Shown here piece by piece: positions 1 to 7,943 of a stretch of 57,041 nt of DNA. Below the pieces are notes generated by a model. It did no database searches and was not told the DNA's origin. It was given only the letters and a program-made list of their open reading frames with translations. A program made the translations under genes and the position numbers. Each line of letters opens with the position of its first letter. Position 1 is the stretch's first letter. The stretch comes from JAMIFV01 sp035906055 (GTDB lineage: Bacteria > Pseudomonadota > Alphaproteobacteria > Rickettsiales > JABCZZ01). The DNA lies in the NCBI GenBank assembly GCA_035906055.1, contig JAMIFV010000040.1:1-57041 (forward strand). Direction: 5' to 3'.

Positions 1-1
1 C

Positions 2-181
2 CGCAGCAACCGCAAAACGCCACGAGCTTACGATGAAGAACTCTACAAGGAACGCCACCGCGTTGAATGCTTCTTCTCAAAGCTCAAACATTACCGCAGA
101 ATCGCAACGCGTTACGACAAACTCCTCGCTAACTTCATAGGATTCCTCAAGCTGGCAGCAACTCACATCCTACTTCGTTAA
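2..181 (+). mobile_element. IS5-family transposase, C-terminal fragment (window edge)
   Basis: An open frame enters from the left edge and ends at TAA 179-181, giving 59 residues. It carries the YKERHRVECFFSKLKHYRR block typical of the last catalytic (Glu) region of IS5/IS427-group DDE transposases, followed by TRYDKLLANF. This is the transposase C-terminus; the rest of the element lies outside the window. The right inverted repeat must lie between about 182 and 205, but the partner end is not visible, so the IS boundary is not fixed. The frame of the next gene is already open across this junction, which suggests the IS inserted into that gene. Confidence 0.85.
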
Positions 182-204
182 TTCAAGACTGGAACCTAGG
201 CAGC

Positions 205-477
205 TTGCGGACGGGTACCAAGCGCCAACTCATGCTGCTGGCCAAGCAGGAGGACAATATGCTGCAGCGCACAAGCGCCATCGTGGCCTCCGGCACAAGG
301 CTTATCCGCGAGTGGCATGGCTATACTTATGAAGTCACCGTGCTGGAGAAGGGCGTCCTTTTCCAAGGCAAGCAGTATCGCTCATTGACGGAAGTGGCCC
401 GCATTATCACCGGGTCGCACTGGTCCGGTCCTGAGTTCTTCGGGCTCAAAGGCAAGAAGGGAGTGATTCGGTCATGA
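205..477 (+). CDS. DUF2924 family protein, probably N-terminally truncated
   Basis: This 90-residue protein of unknown function carries the DUF2924 signature in its second half: GTRLIREWHGYTYEV, then QYRSLTEVARIITGSHWSGPEFFGL. Such genes typically sit directly before phage- or island-type serine recombinases, as here, where its TGA overlaps the next start codon (ATGA). The family is usually longer, with an N-terminal helical part that is missing. The only nearby start is TTG at 205, and the reading frame stays open back into the IS5 tail, so the N-terminus was probably removed by the IS insertion. A role alongside the recombinase is inferred from repeated co-occurrence in the family, not from a known activity. 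Confidence 0.75.
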   Translation: MRTGTKRQLMLLAKQEDNMLQRTSAIVASGTRLIREWHGYTYEVTVLEKGVLFQGKQYRSLTEVARIITGSHWSGPEFFGLKGKKGVIRS

Positions 478-2093
478 CGCTGCGATGCGCGATCTATACT
501 CGTAAATCGACCGAAGAAGGCCTGCAGCAGGATTTCAATTCCCTGCAGGCGCAGCGAGAGGCATGCGAGGCCTACATCACCAGCCAGAAACATGAAGGCT
601 GGCAGCTCGTGAAGCAGCATTATGATGATGGCGGCTTCAGCGGCGGCAATATGCAACGCCCCGGTCTGCAGATGCTGTTGAAGGATATTGAGGCAGGGAA
701 AGTCAATGTAGTGGTGGTTTACAAAGTGGATCGCCTCACGCGCTCCCTGATGGACTTTGCCAAGATCATCGAGCAGTTCGATAAGCGTGGCGTGTTCTTC
801 GTCTCCGTCACACAGTCCTTCAATACCACCAGTTCCATGGGCAGGCTGACCCTGAACGTGTTGCTATCCTTCGCGCAGTTCGAGCGCGAGGTGACCGGCG
901 AGCGCATCCGCGACAAGATCGCCGCCTCCAAGCAGAAAGGCATGTTCATGGGTGGCAATGTGCCGCTGGGTTACAGGGTGGATAAGCGCAAGCTGCATGT
1001 GGTGCCCGAGGATGCGGAGACCGTCAGGTATATCTTCAGGCAATATTTAGCGCTGGGATGTATCCGGCTCCTCCATGACCACCTGCGGGAAAACGGTGTC
1101 CGTTCACGGACCGGCAAGATCCTTTCACGGGGCAATCTCCGTAACATCCTGCATAAGAGGATTTACATCGGAGAGATTACGCATAAGGGAAAGAGCTATC
1201 CCGGCCTGCATGATGGCATTATCGATCAGGAGCTGTGGGACAAGGTGCACCGGCAGTTCGGTAAAAATAGGCTTGGGGTTAAAGGAAAGCATAGCAAATC
1301 CATAGCAGCTCCGTTGGCGGGAAGGCTTTTTGGGATATGCGGGGAAAGGCTGGTGCCCGTGTATAGTAGGAAGAATGGCAGGCGCTACCGGTATTATGTG
1401 TCGGAAAGCCTGACCACAGCCCCCGCAGCCCAATCGCCGAATGCATGGCGGTTGCCCGGTGCGGATTTGGAGAACAATATCACCCAAACCATCAGGCGCA
1501 TGTTGGATGACCGCAAGGCGCTAACATCTCCATTACAAAAGTCAGGCATCAGCGGAGCATATTTTGCGGCTGTCTTTTCTAAAGCGGATGTGTTCCGGGC
1601 CCGCTTGGCTTCGCAGGAGGACAAGGATGAGGCGCTTGCCGAATTGCTGGACCGGGTGGATGTGCATCAGGATGGTCTGAAGATCAGGATTCACCTATCG
1701 CCGCTGCTTGGGAAGGAACACACGGCCACCAAACTGACTATGATCCACGAGGTTACCATGCGCATGCAACGGCGCGGCATAGAAAGCAAGCTGGTCATCA
1801 GCGGCAATGAGAATGCGATAGCGGATCCTGTGCTTATCAGGGCCATTGCCCGTGGCCGTGTGTGGTTTGATGAATTTCTCACCGGGCAGGCGCGCTCTAT
1901 GGGCGATATCGCAAAAAAATACAATGTGAGTGACAGCCATATCGGCAACCTGCTTCCGCTTGCCTTTCTCGCTCCGGACATCGTGGAAGCCATACTGTTG
2001 GGTCGTCAGCCGACTGGCCTAACTTTAGAGCAACTCACCAAGCACATTGATCTGCCAATGGATTGGAAAGGTCAGCGGCAGCTACTATCTTGA
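474..2093 (+). CDS. Large serine recombinase (resolvase/integrase type)
   Basis: This 539-residue site-specific recombinase has an N-terminal resolvase domain (about 1-150) with the nucleophile Ser12 in YTRKSTEEG and the VDRLTRS and FEREVTGERIRDKI motifs. A recombinase domain follows (about 165-275, from NVPLGYRV). The zinc-ribbon area around 285-310 (GRLFGICGERLVPVYSRKNGRRYRYYVS) lacks the usual cysteine pairs, as in the DUF2924-linked subgroup. It would cut and exchange DNA through a phosphoserine link to integrate or excise an element. It overlaps the DUF2924 gene by 4 nt and is probably translationally coupled. It is full length and looks intact, so the block may still be mobile or may serve as a cargo-carrying remnant. 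The attachment sites are not identifiable from this side alone. Confidence 0.9.
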   Translation: MTLRCAIYTRKSTEEGLQQDFNSLQAQREACEAYITSQKHEGWQLVKQHYDDGGFSGGNMQRPGLQMLLKDIEAGKVNVVVVYKVDRLTRSLMDFAKIIEQFDKRGVFFVSVTQSFNTTSSMGRLTLNVLLSFAQFEREVTGERIRDKIAASKQKGMFMGGNVPLGYRVDKRKLHVVPEDAETVRYIFRQYLALGCIRLLHDHLRENGVRSRTGKILSRGNLRNILHKRIYIGEITHKGKSYPGLHDGIIDQELWDKVHRQFGKNRLGVKGKHSKSIAAPLAGRLFGICGERLVPVYSRKNGRRYRYYVSESLTTAPAAQSPNAWRLPGADLENNITQTIRRMLDDRKALTSPLQKSGISGAYFAAVFSKADVFRARLASQEDKDEALAELLDRVDVHQDGLKIRIHLSPLLGKEHTATKLTMIHEVTMRMQRRGIESKLVISGNENAIADPVLIRAIARGRVWFDEFLTGQARSMGDIAKKYNVSDSHIGNLLPLAFLAPDIVEAILLGRQPTGLTLEQLTKHIDLPMDWKGQRQLLS

Positions 2094-2235
2094 AAATATT
2101 AATTCTAACATGTAAGGGTAAACCACCAAAAAAGAGCTTTGTATGGAAACAGTTATTCTGCCAGCTTAGCAATTGAGATAAAATCAAAATATCAAAACAA
2201 ATAATGTCTAAAAATGAATAAGTTTATCTGAAATT

Positions 2236-3783
2236 ATGTTATCTCAAAAGCAGTCTTCAAAGCCCCGATCGGAACGCCTACTCAAATTGCGAGCGATCTG
2301 CTGCGAACATGCCTATGACCTTATTGAATCAGCAGAACGCATTTTAACGGGCGAACGCCCCATCCCAAACATTGCTTTTCACCTGACACTGCTGGCCCTC
2401 GAAGAAATCGGCAAGGCGGCTCTAATAACGGCGCGCGAAGTGAGCGTTGGTAAACGTGATGTTATTTGGATTGACAAACGCATGGAAGATCACGCCGACA
2501 AGCTATTATGGGGGCTATGGTCGCCAGCCATGCGCACCAGCAAGGAGATAGACCCGGAGCGTTTTCGCCAACTGCAGGAATTTTCACAACGGGCGCATGA
2601 GCAGCGGTTGGCCGCTTTGTATGTCGATGCAACCGGCGATGAACAGGCGCTTGTTTCGCCTAAGGATGCCGTCACCACCGAGGAAACTACATCCCTGTTG
2701 GAAATCGCGAAACAAAATCTCCAGTTGCTTGCGAACGAAGGTTCGCCTGATGTGGATGCACCAGATGAGCTTAGCCGCTGGTTTTGGGAAGTGGTATCCG
2801 ACGAGCATAAGCAAAAGCGTCTTTTTAGCCAATCCTTCCTCGCAAAATATGAGGAGCTGAAAGGCAGTGTGCGCAAGTGGATAAGCTGGGCGAAAGAAGA
2901 ATTTGAAAAGATCGCTCAGGAAGAACAAGCGCTGATGGCGGCGGAAATGAGTCGCGTGGTCGATAAGGATGCTGCGCCGAAAGAGCGTTGGCGGCTAAAG
3001 ATGCGCATTTACTGCATCTCTCACTCGATGCGCCAAAAGATGCTTAACTTTTGGAATGAATCGGTGCCGTTGGCAAAGCTACATTACGTTAGTAGTGAAG
3101 AAATGATGCTTGAACTCACCTTGGGCGATCGCAACAAGGGGCAGGATGTACAGGCCTCCGGTCAGGCACTCAGCAAAGTGCTACTGGCCGCGCTCAATAT
3201 CGGAACGGCAGGATTTTTCTGGCACGAGATGCCAAAAAAATCGGCAGACTATTTTGAAAGCATCGAGGATTTAGAAAACCCAAAAATGAAACTGGAGCTG
3301 ATAGGTGGCTATGACCTACAGCGCCAATGGCGAACGGGTGAAAATGGCCGTAAGCTGACTGTGCTTGAGGAAATCTATCTGAACAACGCCGCAAAATGCG
3401 CTGTTGTCTTCGCACGGATGAAGGAAGAAGATGCGCAGCCAATTTTCGGGCCGTACCTGCAGGGTTTAGCGCTGCTTGGAAAAGGCGACGCATTCATATC
3501 CTTCGATCTGCATACGATTCGTGCTTTCCATACGGCATTAGAAAAGGCGTTGCTTCACTACGGCGATTGGGATGGCAGGCCAGAAACCTTCATTGCGACG
3601 TTGCACCGGGTTTTTGCTGACATCATGCCGGAAGAAGAACATCGGGAAATCATTTTCAAATACCTGAAAGAGCCACCTAGAACGCAAGACGAATTGCAGG
3701 AACACACGATTTCCGCCAAGCGTGTCGTCGATCTTTACTTAACGCAAATGGCCCATAAGCTTTTGCAGAGGAAAACAGTATAA
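2236..3783 (+). CDS. AbiV-like abortive infection protein, long form
   Basis: The N-terminal part of this 515-residue protein matches the AbiV pattern: a helix CEHAYDLIESAERIL (about 23-37) followed by LALEEIGK at 53-60 and a basic/His segment KRMEDHADK. AbiV proteins are helical and give abortive phage resistance in Lactococcus, but they are about 200 residues. Here about 400 further residues follow that I do not recognise; they are mostly helical and charged, with no membrane segment. The gene stands alone behind an AT-rich 142-nt gap after the recombinase and before tRNA-Tyr, which fits island cargo. A phage-defence role is inferred from the EEIGK motif and location; catalytic residues are not defined. 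Confidence 0.6.
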   Translation: MLSQKQSSKPRSERLLKLRAICCEHAYDLIESAERILTGERPIPNIAFHLTLLALEEIGKAALITAREVSVGKRDVIWIDKRMEDHADKLLWGLWSPAMRTSKEIDPERFRQLQEFSQRAHEQRLAALYVDATGDEQALVSPKDAVTTEETTSLLEIAKQNLQLLANEGSPDVDAPDELSRWFWEVVSDEHKQKRLFSQSFLAKYEELKGSVRKWISWAKEEFEKIAQEEQALMAAEMSRVVDKDAAPKERWRLKMRIYCISHSMRQKMLNFWNESVPLAKLHYVSSEEMMLELTLGDRNKGQDVQASGQALSKVLLAALNIGTAGFFWHEMPKKSADYFESIEDLENPKMKLELIGGYDLQRQWRTGENGRKLTVLEEIYLNNAAKCAVVFARMKEEDAQPIFGPYLQGLALLGKGDAFISFDLHTIRAFHTALEKALLHYGDWDGRPETFIATLHRVFADIMPEEEHREIIFKYLKEPPRTQDELQEHTISAKRVVDLYLTQMAHKLLQRKTV

Positions 3784-3940
3784 GAACTCCCACGTCTACC
3801 ATGGCCCGTAGAGAAAAGTGTCCGGTTTAAAGGTATTTTTGGCCCAGCTGCCGATTCTCCGTGGAACTTCACCACTAATCAGCGCGGACGGCGGCCCTCG
3901 CGGGCGTCATCTCTGCAAAACACGAAACACACTGAAATAG
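3784..3940. other. Gene-less junction between accessory block and tRNA-Tyr
   Basis: This 157-nt stretch has no credible ORF. It holds GC-rich inverted bits around 3886-3910 but no T-tract terminator. If the accessory block integrated next to tRNA-Tyr, the attachment site should lie here or in the tRNA 3' end. Confidence 0.3.
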
Positions 3941-4026
3941 TGGTGGAGGAGGAAGGATTTGAACCTTCGAACGCTCACGCGGGCAGATTTACAGTCTGCT
4001 GCCATTGACCACTCGGCCACTCCTCC
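3941..4026 (-). tRNA. tRNA-Tyr (GTA)
   Basis: On the minus strand a type II tRNA starts GGAGGAG at 4026 and ends with discriminator A and an encoded CCA at 3941-3943. The 7-bp acceptor stem pairs GGAGGAG with CTCCTCC. The anticodon stem-loop CAGACTGTAAATCTG gives anticodon GTA (Tyr). A long variable arm is present, as expected for bacterial tRNA-Tyr, and the T-arm GGTTCAAATCC is canonical. Its 3' end faces the accessory block. Confidence 0.95.
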
Positions 4027-4101
4027 ACAGGAACTTATAGACTTGAAGCAGGTATATGCTTAAGACTCCGAGGCGAATGTAACTAATCTACAGGGCACCG
4101 C

Positions 4102-4881
4102 ATGTCAAACCCTAAGCGCAAACCCTCTCATTCCGGCCAGAATAATTCGGGCGGTCAGGGGGGTAGTCACGGCAAAACCTACTGGCTTTACGGCCTTCAC
4201 GCCGTAAGCGCGGCGCTGGCCAATACGCGGCGCAATGTGCGGCGCGCCGTGGCCACTTCCGGCGCGCTGGAACGGCTGGCGGCAGGGTTCGAGGCACGGC
4301 GTATCCAGCCTAAATTAGTCTCCGCGCATGAAGTGGGCGCTATGGTGGGAGCTGACGCCGTGCATCAGGGCGTAGCGCTGGAAGTGCAGATGTTACCCGA
4401 CGTTTCCCTTGAAGGCCTTGCGCTGGGTGATTCAAGTAAATCTTTGATATTACTGGATCAAGTGACTGATCCGCATAATGTGGGCGCTATCCTGCGCTCG
4501 GCGGCGGCGTTCGGCGCTGGCGCAGTCATCTGCCCGCGCGACCATGCCCCGCAGGAAACGGCGGTCATGGCCAAGGCGTCCTCCGGTGGCATCGAGATCG
4601 TGCCGCTGGTAACGGTTACCAACCTTGCCCAATGCATGGAAACCCTCAAGAAGCACGGCTACTGGTGCGTGGGGCTGGAAGGCGGGGCAAAACAGACGAT
4701 TGCGCAGGCGAAACTCTCGCGCAAGACCGCACTGGTGATGGGCACGGAAGGCAAGGGGCTGCGCCGCCTGACCGCCGAGCGCTGCGACCTGCTGGTAAAA
4801 CTGCCGATCTCAGCGGACATGGAAAGCCTGAACGTGTCCAACGCGGCGGCGATCGCATTGTATGTGGTTTCGCAAGCCTGA
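4102..4881 (+). CDS. rlmB: 23S rRNA (guanosine-2'-O)-methyltransferase RlmB
   Basis: This 259-residue SpoU/TrmH-type SAM methyltransferase should methylate the 2'-OH of G2251 in 23S rRNA. An N-terminal substrate-binding domain starts at YGLHAVSAAL (about 30). The three trefoil-knot motifs follow: LDQVTDPHNVGAILRS at 118-133 (motif 1), MGTEGKGLR at 213-221 (motif 2) and ESLNVSNAAAIALY at 241-254 (motif 3). Length is normal, with a short Ser/Gly-rich N-terminal tail. RlmB is favoured over the tRNA enzyme TrmH by the 'GLHAV' N-domain. It stands alone after tRNA-Tyr, which is on the opposite strand. Confidence 0.9.
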   Translation: MSNPKRKPSHSGQNNSGGQGGSHGKTYWLYGLHAVSAALANTRRNVRRAVATSGALERLAAGFEARRIQPKLVSAHEVGAMVGADAVHQGVALEVQMLPDVSLEGLALGDSSKSLILLDQVTDPHNVGAILRSAAAFGAGAVICPRDHAPQETAVMAKASSGGIEIVPLVTVTNLAQCMETLKKHGYWCVGLEGGAKQTIAQAKLSRKTALVMGTEGKGLRRLTAERCDLLVKLPISADMESLNVSNAAAIALYVVSQA

Positions 4882-5161
4882 CCGGTTTCCGCTTTTGATT
4901 TCCAGCAGTTGCAGCGGGCCGGGGATTGCGCAAGCCTATCCGGATGCGGATAGAGGGCAAATGTATGTCCACACGACCTGAGCATGCAGTGTTAATGTGC
5001 AACACAGCCTGTGTGATTAATACATGTTGATTTTATGTAAGCGTCTTCGCAAAATAGCAGTGCGCTCTAAAGAAATAAGGCCTGTTGTAAAAACGAAGCT
5101 GTCATAAAAGGTTCAAATTTACAGAATTGTGTTTGATGCATAGGGGGAATACTATCCACGC
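4882..5161. other. Gene-less spacer
   Basis: This 280-nt stretch contains no ORF with coding character. It is GC-rich at the left and becomes AT-rich from about 5010, where the promoter of the following gene is expected. No terminator or RNA fold is convincing. Confidence 0.3.
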
Positions 5162-5848
5162 ATGGACCTTAAAGAGTATTTTGAGGAGCAGTCTAAGGAA
5201 TTGGACGCGGGTGATGAAGCTCCCCCGCCGCTGGCCTCTGCCGCCTATAATGCAGCCAGCAAAAAGAAAGATCCCGCCCGGCGCAAGGAATCACTGGGGC
5301 TGGAGCTTCAGAGGGTAGAAAAACAGACCAGGGAGCTGGTGGAGCTTATGGATGCCGCCAAGAGCGGCGTGGTCGATGCGCTCACCACGCTGGTGGACTC
5401 TTTCCGTGAATCTGCCAGGATAGTGCGGGTAAAGTTGATTGAACCGATCCTGAATAAGGAAGGCCAGCATATGCTGGTGTTTGGCATGAAGGAACTCGCG
5501 GAGGATCCCGCCGTGGCGCAGCGCCAGCGTGAACGGCTCAGAGAGAACTTTGGTCTGGCAAGTCAATACTTTAAGGATATCGAACTGCGCGAGATCGATA
5601 CGGCGGATAATAAAAAGGTGGTCGTGATAGTGGGCGTGGACGCGGAAGAGTTCAATGCCGTGGTAAAGGCGGAGAAAGTAAAGCTGCAGCTTGAGGCCCG
5701 GACCGAGAAAATCCACAAAGATATTGAACAGGTTGAGAAAGATATTGAAGACGCCAGGGTAAAACAGGCGGCGCTGGATACATCCGCCGCTGGCAAAGTA
5801 GCGGCAGCGAAGGTTGCCAACGCGGGCGAAGATTTGGTATTGCATTGA
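5162..5848 (+). CDS. Unrecognised protein, EFNAV family, paralogue A
   Basis: This 228-residue soluble protein has no signal peptide or membrane segment and no family I recognise. It is the most divergent of three paralogues in the window. All three share a charged start ending in Tyr/Phe-rich residues (here DLKEYFEE), a middle helical block, an alternating strand-like stretch (TADNKKVVVIVGVDAEEFNAVVKAE, in two parts around 150-175) and a charged coiled-coil-like tail. The invariant core is (T/S)AD-basic-hydrophobic(4-5)-G-x3-EFNAV-x2-A. The end carries repeated E/K heptads (DIEQVEKDIED). It is followed after 35 nt by paralogue B and probably shares its transcript. Function unknown. Confidence 0.6.
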   Translation: MDLKEYFEEQSKELDAGDEAPPPLASAAYNAASKKKDPARRKESLGLELQRVEKQTRELVELMDAAKSGVVDALTTLVDSFRESARIVRVKLIEPILNKEGQHMLVFGMKELAEDPAVAQRQRERLRENFGLASQYFKDIELREIDTADNKKVVVIVGVDAEEFNAVVKAEKVKLQLEARTEKIHKDIEQVEKDIEDARVKQAALDTSAAGKVAAAKVANAGEDLVLH

Positions 5849-5883
5849 ATAATTAATGAAGAATAGCGGCGTGGAGCAATGTT

Positions 5884-6588
5884 ATGTCGATCGGCCTGAG
5901 TGATTTTTACAAGGAGATGAACGCAGGGCGCATTGAAAGCAGCGAGCCTGCTGCGCCGTCCTCTGGCATGTACAAGGCCGAGCTCGACAACCGCTCCAGC
6001 CCCGTGGGCAAGATGATGTATATCGGCGAGCAGCAGGCGGATGTTGCCAACCGCAGCGCCGCATTAACGGAGCTGACGCGCCGCGCCAAGAACGGTCTTT
6101 CCGGTGCGCTCGATGAGATTGTTTCCCAGTATGGCAAAGAAGAAGCCAGCTTTACCGTAAAACTGCCTGCGAGCATGGTGGATAAGGACGGAAGGCTTGT
6201 GGACGCGCACGGCATCGCGCATGAGCGTTTCGGCGTGAAGCAGATCGATAATGATCGCCAGCTTGAGATCATCCGGCGTGATGTGGAAACGGCCAAGGCC
6301 TACTTTCCCAATGCGCAGCTTATGGAACTGCAGACTGCCGACAACAGGCACGTCGCCATCGTCACCGGCGCTGGTGCGCGCGAATTCAATGCCGTCATCC
6401 GCGCGGAACGTGAAATGCAGAGCCTGAATCAGCAGTCGCAGTACCTTGCAGAGCAGAAGAAAGAGATGCAGCAGTCGATGGGGCTCCATACGGAAACGGC
6501 CATCTCCGGCGGCCGGGAAGCTGCCGCGCCTACTGCAGCCGTGGACGTGCCTGCTAGCGCTAAAATTCACAAGCACGAATTGGCGTAA
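5884..6588 (+). CDS. Unrecognised protein, EFNAV family, paralogue B
   Basis: This 234-residue protein has the same length and plan as paralogue C at 13401. It starts MSIGLSDFYKEM; C starts MNELSDFYKDI. Shared blocks are a helix around 60-85 (LTRRAKNGLSGALDEIV), a 'KLPASMVDKDGRLVDAHGI' segment, then LMELQTADNRHVAIVTG followed by AREFNAVIRAERE, and an E/Q-rich coiled coil ending QQSMGL. The DKDGRLVD/GRDGGLLDE segment with its Asp pattern is conserved in B and C, and a related NKEG occurs in A. No catalytic signature is recognised. The C-terminal tail is low-complexity Ala/Gly. A terminator-like hairpin follows at 6618. Confidence 0.6.
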   Translation: MSIGLSDFYKEMNAGRIESSEPAAPSSGMYKAELDNRSSPVGKMMYIGEQQADVANRSAALTELTRRAKNGLSGALDEIVSQYGKEEASFTVKLPASMVDKDGRLVDAHGIAHERFGVKQIDNDRQLEIIRRDVETAKAYFPNAQLMELQTADNRHVAIVTGAGAREFNAVIRAEREMQSLNQQSQYLAEQKKEMQQSMGLHTETAISGGREAAAPTAAVDVPASAKIHKHELA

Positions 6589-6617
6589 TTATTTTTCATG
6601 GTTTTTTATTGCGGAGC

Positions 6618-6650
6618 GCGAGCGGGGGCGAAACGCCCCCCATTTCTTTA
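6618..6650 (+). terminator. Intrinsic terminator after the paralogue A/B pair
   Basis: A perfect 7-bp GC hairpin, GGGGGCG (6624-6630), loop AAA, CGCCCCC (6634-6640), is followed by a T-rich run ATTTCTTT. It lies 30 nt after paralogue B and between convergent genes. Its G5/C5 stem resembles the hairpins of the palindromic elements described elsewhere, so it could also be a repeat fragment used as a terminator. Confidence 0.6.
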
Positions 6651-6677
6651 ATTATGCCAATTATGCCTACTTGTAAA

Positions 6678-7844
6678 TTAAACGCCAAGCAGCAAACGGC
6701 GGGGATCTTCCACCGCTTCCTTGATCTTGACGAGGAAGGTCACGGATTCGCGGCCGTCGATGATGCGGTGATCGTAGGACACAGCCACATACATCATCGG
6801 GCGGATGACCACCTGGCCCTTGACGGCCACGGGGCGGTCTTCGGTCTTGTGCATGCCCAGAATCGCGGACTGCGGCGGGTTGATGATGGGGGTGGACATC
6901 AGTGAGCCATAGACGCCGCCATTGCTCACCGTGAAGGTGCCGCCCATCATGTCAGCCATGGCGAGCGTGCCGTCCTTGGCCTTCTGCGCGAGGCGTGCGA
7001 TCTCACCTTCGATCTGCGCGAGGCTGAGCTGGTCGGCATTGCGCACTACAGGCACAACAAGCCCGTTAGCGCCGCCAACGGCTACGCCGATATCGTAGTA
7101 ATTCTTGTAAACGATCTCGTCGCCTTCGATGGAAGCGTTCACTTCCGGCACTTCCTTCAGCGCCGCTACGGCGGCTTTCACGAAGAAGCCCATGAACCCG
7201 AGGCGGATGCCGTGTTTCTTCTCGAACGCGTCCTTATATTCGTTGCGCAGCGCCATCACGTTGCTCATGTCGATTTCATTGAACGTGGTGAGTATGGCAG
7301 CGGTATTCTGGGAGTCCTTCAGGCGCTTGGCGATGGTCTGGCGCAGCTTGGTCATCTTCACGCGTTCTTCACGCGCGCCGTTATTAACCGGTGCGGCGGG
7401 CGCAGGGGAGCTGTGTGCGAGCACGTCGCCCTTGGTGGCGCGGCCATCCTTGCCGGTGCCCGCTACATTAGCGAGATTGATATTGCCTTCTTCCGCGATC
7501 TTGCGTGCTGCCGGGCCGCTTTTGTCAGCAGCGGAAGCGGTGGGAGCCGCCGGGGCTGGCGCTGCGGCTTTGGCGGCTGCGGGAGCCGGGGCAGAAGACA
7601 CGGCCCCTTCTTCAATCTTGCCGATAAGCGCGCCAACTTTAACGGTGCTGCCCTGCGCGGCTTTGATTTCCTTCAGGACGCCGCCAACAGGCGCATTCAC
7701 TTCGAGCGTAACCTTGTCGGTTTCAAGCTCGGCAATGGGTTCGTCCTGTTTAATGGCATCGCCGGGCTGCTTGAACCACTTGGAAATGGTTGCTTCCGAA
7801 ACGGATTCGCCCATCGGGGGAACGATAATGTCTTTGAGTGCCAT
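6678..7844 (-). CDS. odhB: 2-oxoglutarate dehydrogenase E2 (dihydrolipoyl succinyltransferase)
   Basis: This 388-residue E2 transfers succinyl groups from a lipoyl arm to CoA in the TCA cycle. The N-terminal lipoyl domain (1-77) begins DIIVPPMGESVSEAT and has lipoyl Lys44 in ELETDKVTLEV. An Ala/Pro linker (80-108) and a peripheral-subunit-binding domain (about 110-145, ARKIAEEGNI..GKDGRATKGDV) follow. The catalytic domain ends in SYDHRIIDGRES with His359 and Asp363. The GESVSEA motif points to the succinyl rather than acetyl enzyme. E1 and E3 genes are not in the window, and the gene downstream of it on this strand is absent, so it is either the last gene of a split cluster or on its own. Confidence 0.93.
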   Translation of the reverse strand: MALKDIIVPPMGESVSEATISKWFKQPGDAIKQDEPIAELETDKVTLEVNAPVGGVLKEIKAAQGSTVKVGALIGKIEEGAVSSAPAPAAAKAAAPAPAAPTASAADKSGPAARKIAEEGNINLANVAGTGKDGRATKGDVLAHSSPAPAAPVNNGAREERVKMTKLRQTIAKRLKDSQNTAAILTTFNEIDMSNVMALRNEYKDAFEKKHGIRLGFMGFFVKAAVAALKEVPEVNASIEGDEIVYKNYYDIGVAVGGANGLVVPVVRNADQLSLAQIEGEIARLAQKAKDGTLAMADMMGGTFTVSNGGVYGSLMSTPIINPPQSAILGMHKTEDRPVAVKGQVVIRPMMYVAVSYDHRIIDGRESVTFLVKIKEAVEDPRRLLLGV

Positions 7845-7943
7845 ATATTATGCCTTTTTTCTACTATGCTGGCCGTTTTCCGGCGCAAGACTGGTAGTCC
7901 CTCTTACGCCGAAGGTTCTGCCGAATCAACAGGTTTTTAACGC

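Noticed and set aside
474..3783. Prophage
   Set aside because: Apart from the recombinase and DUF2924 there are no structural, lysis or replication genes in view.
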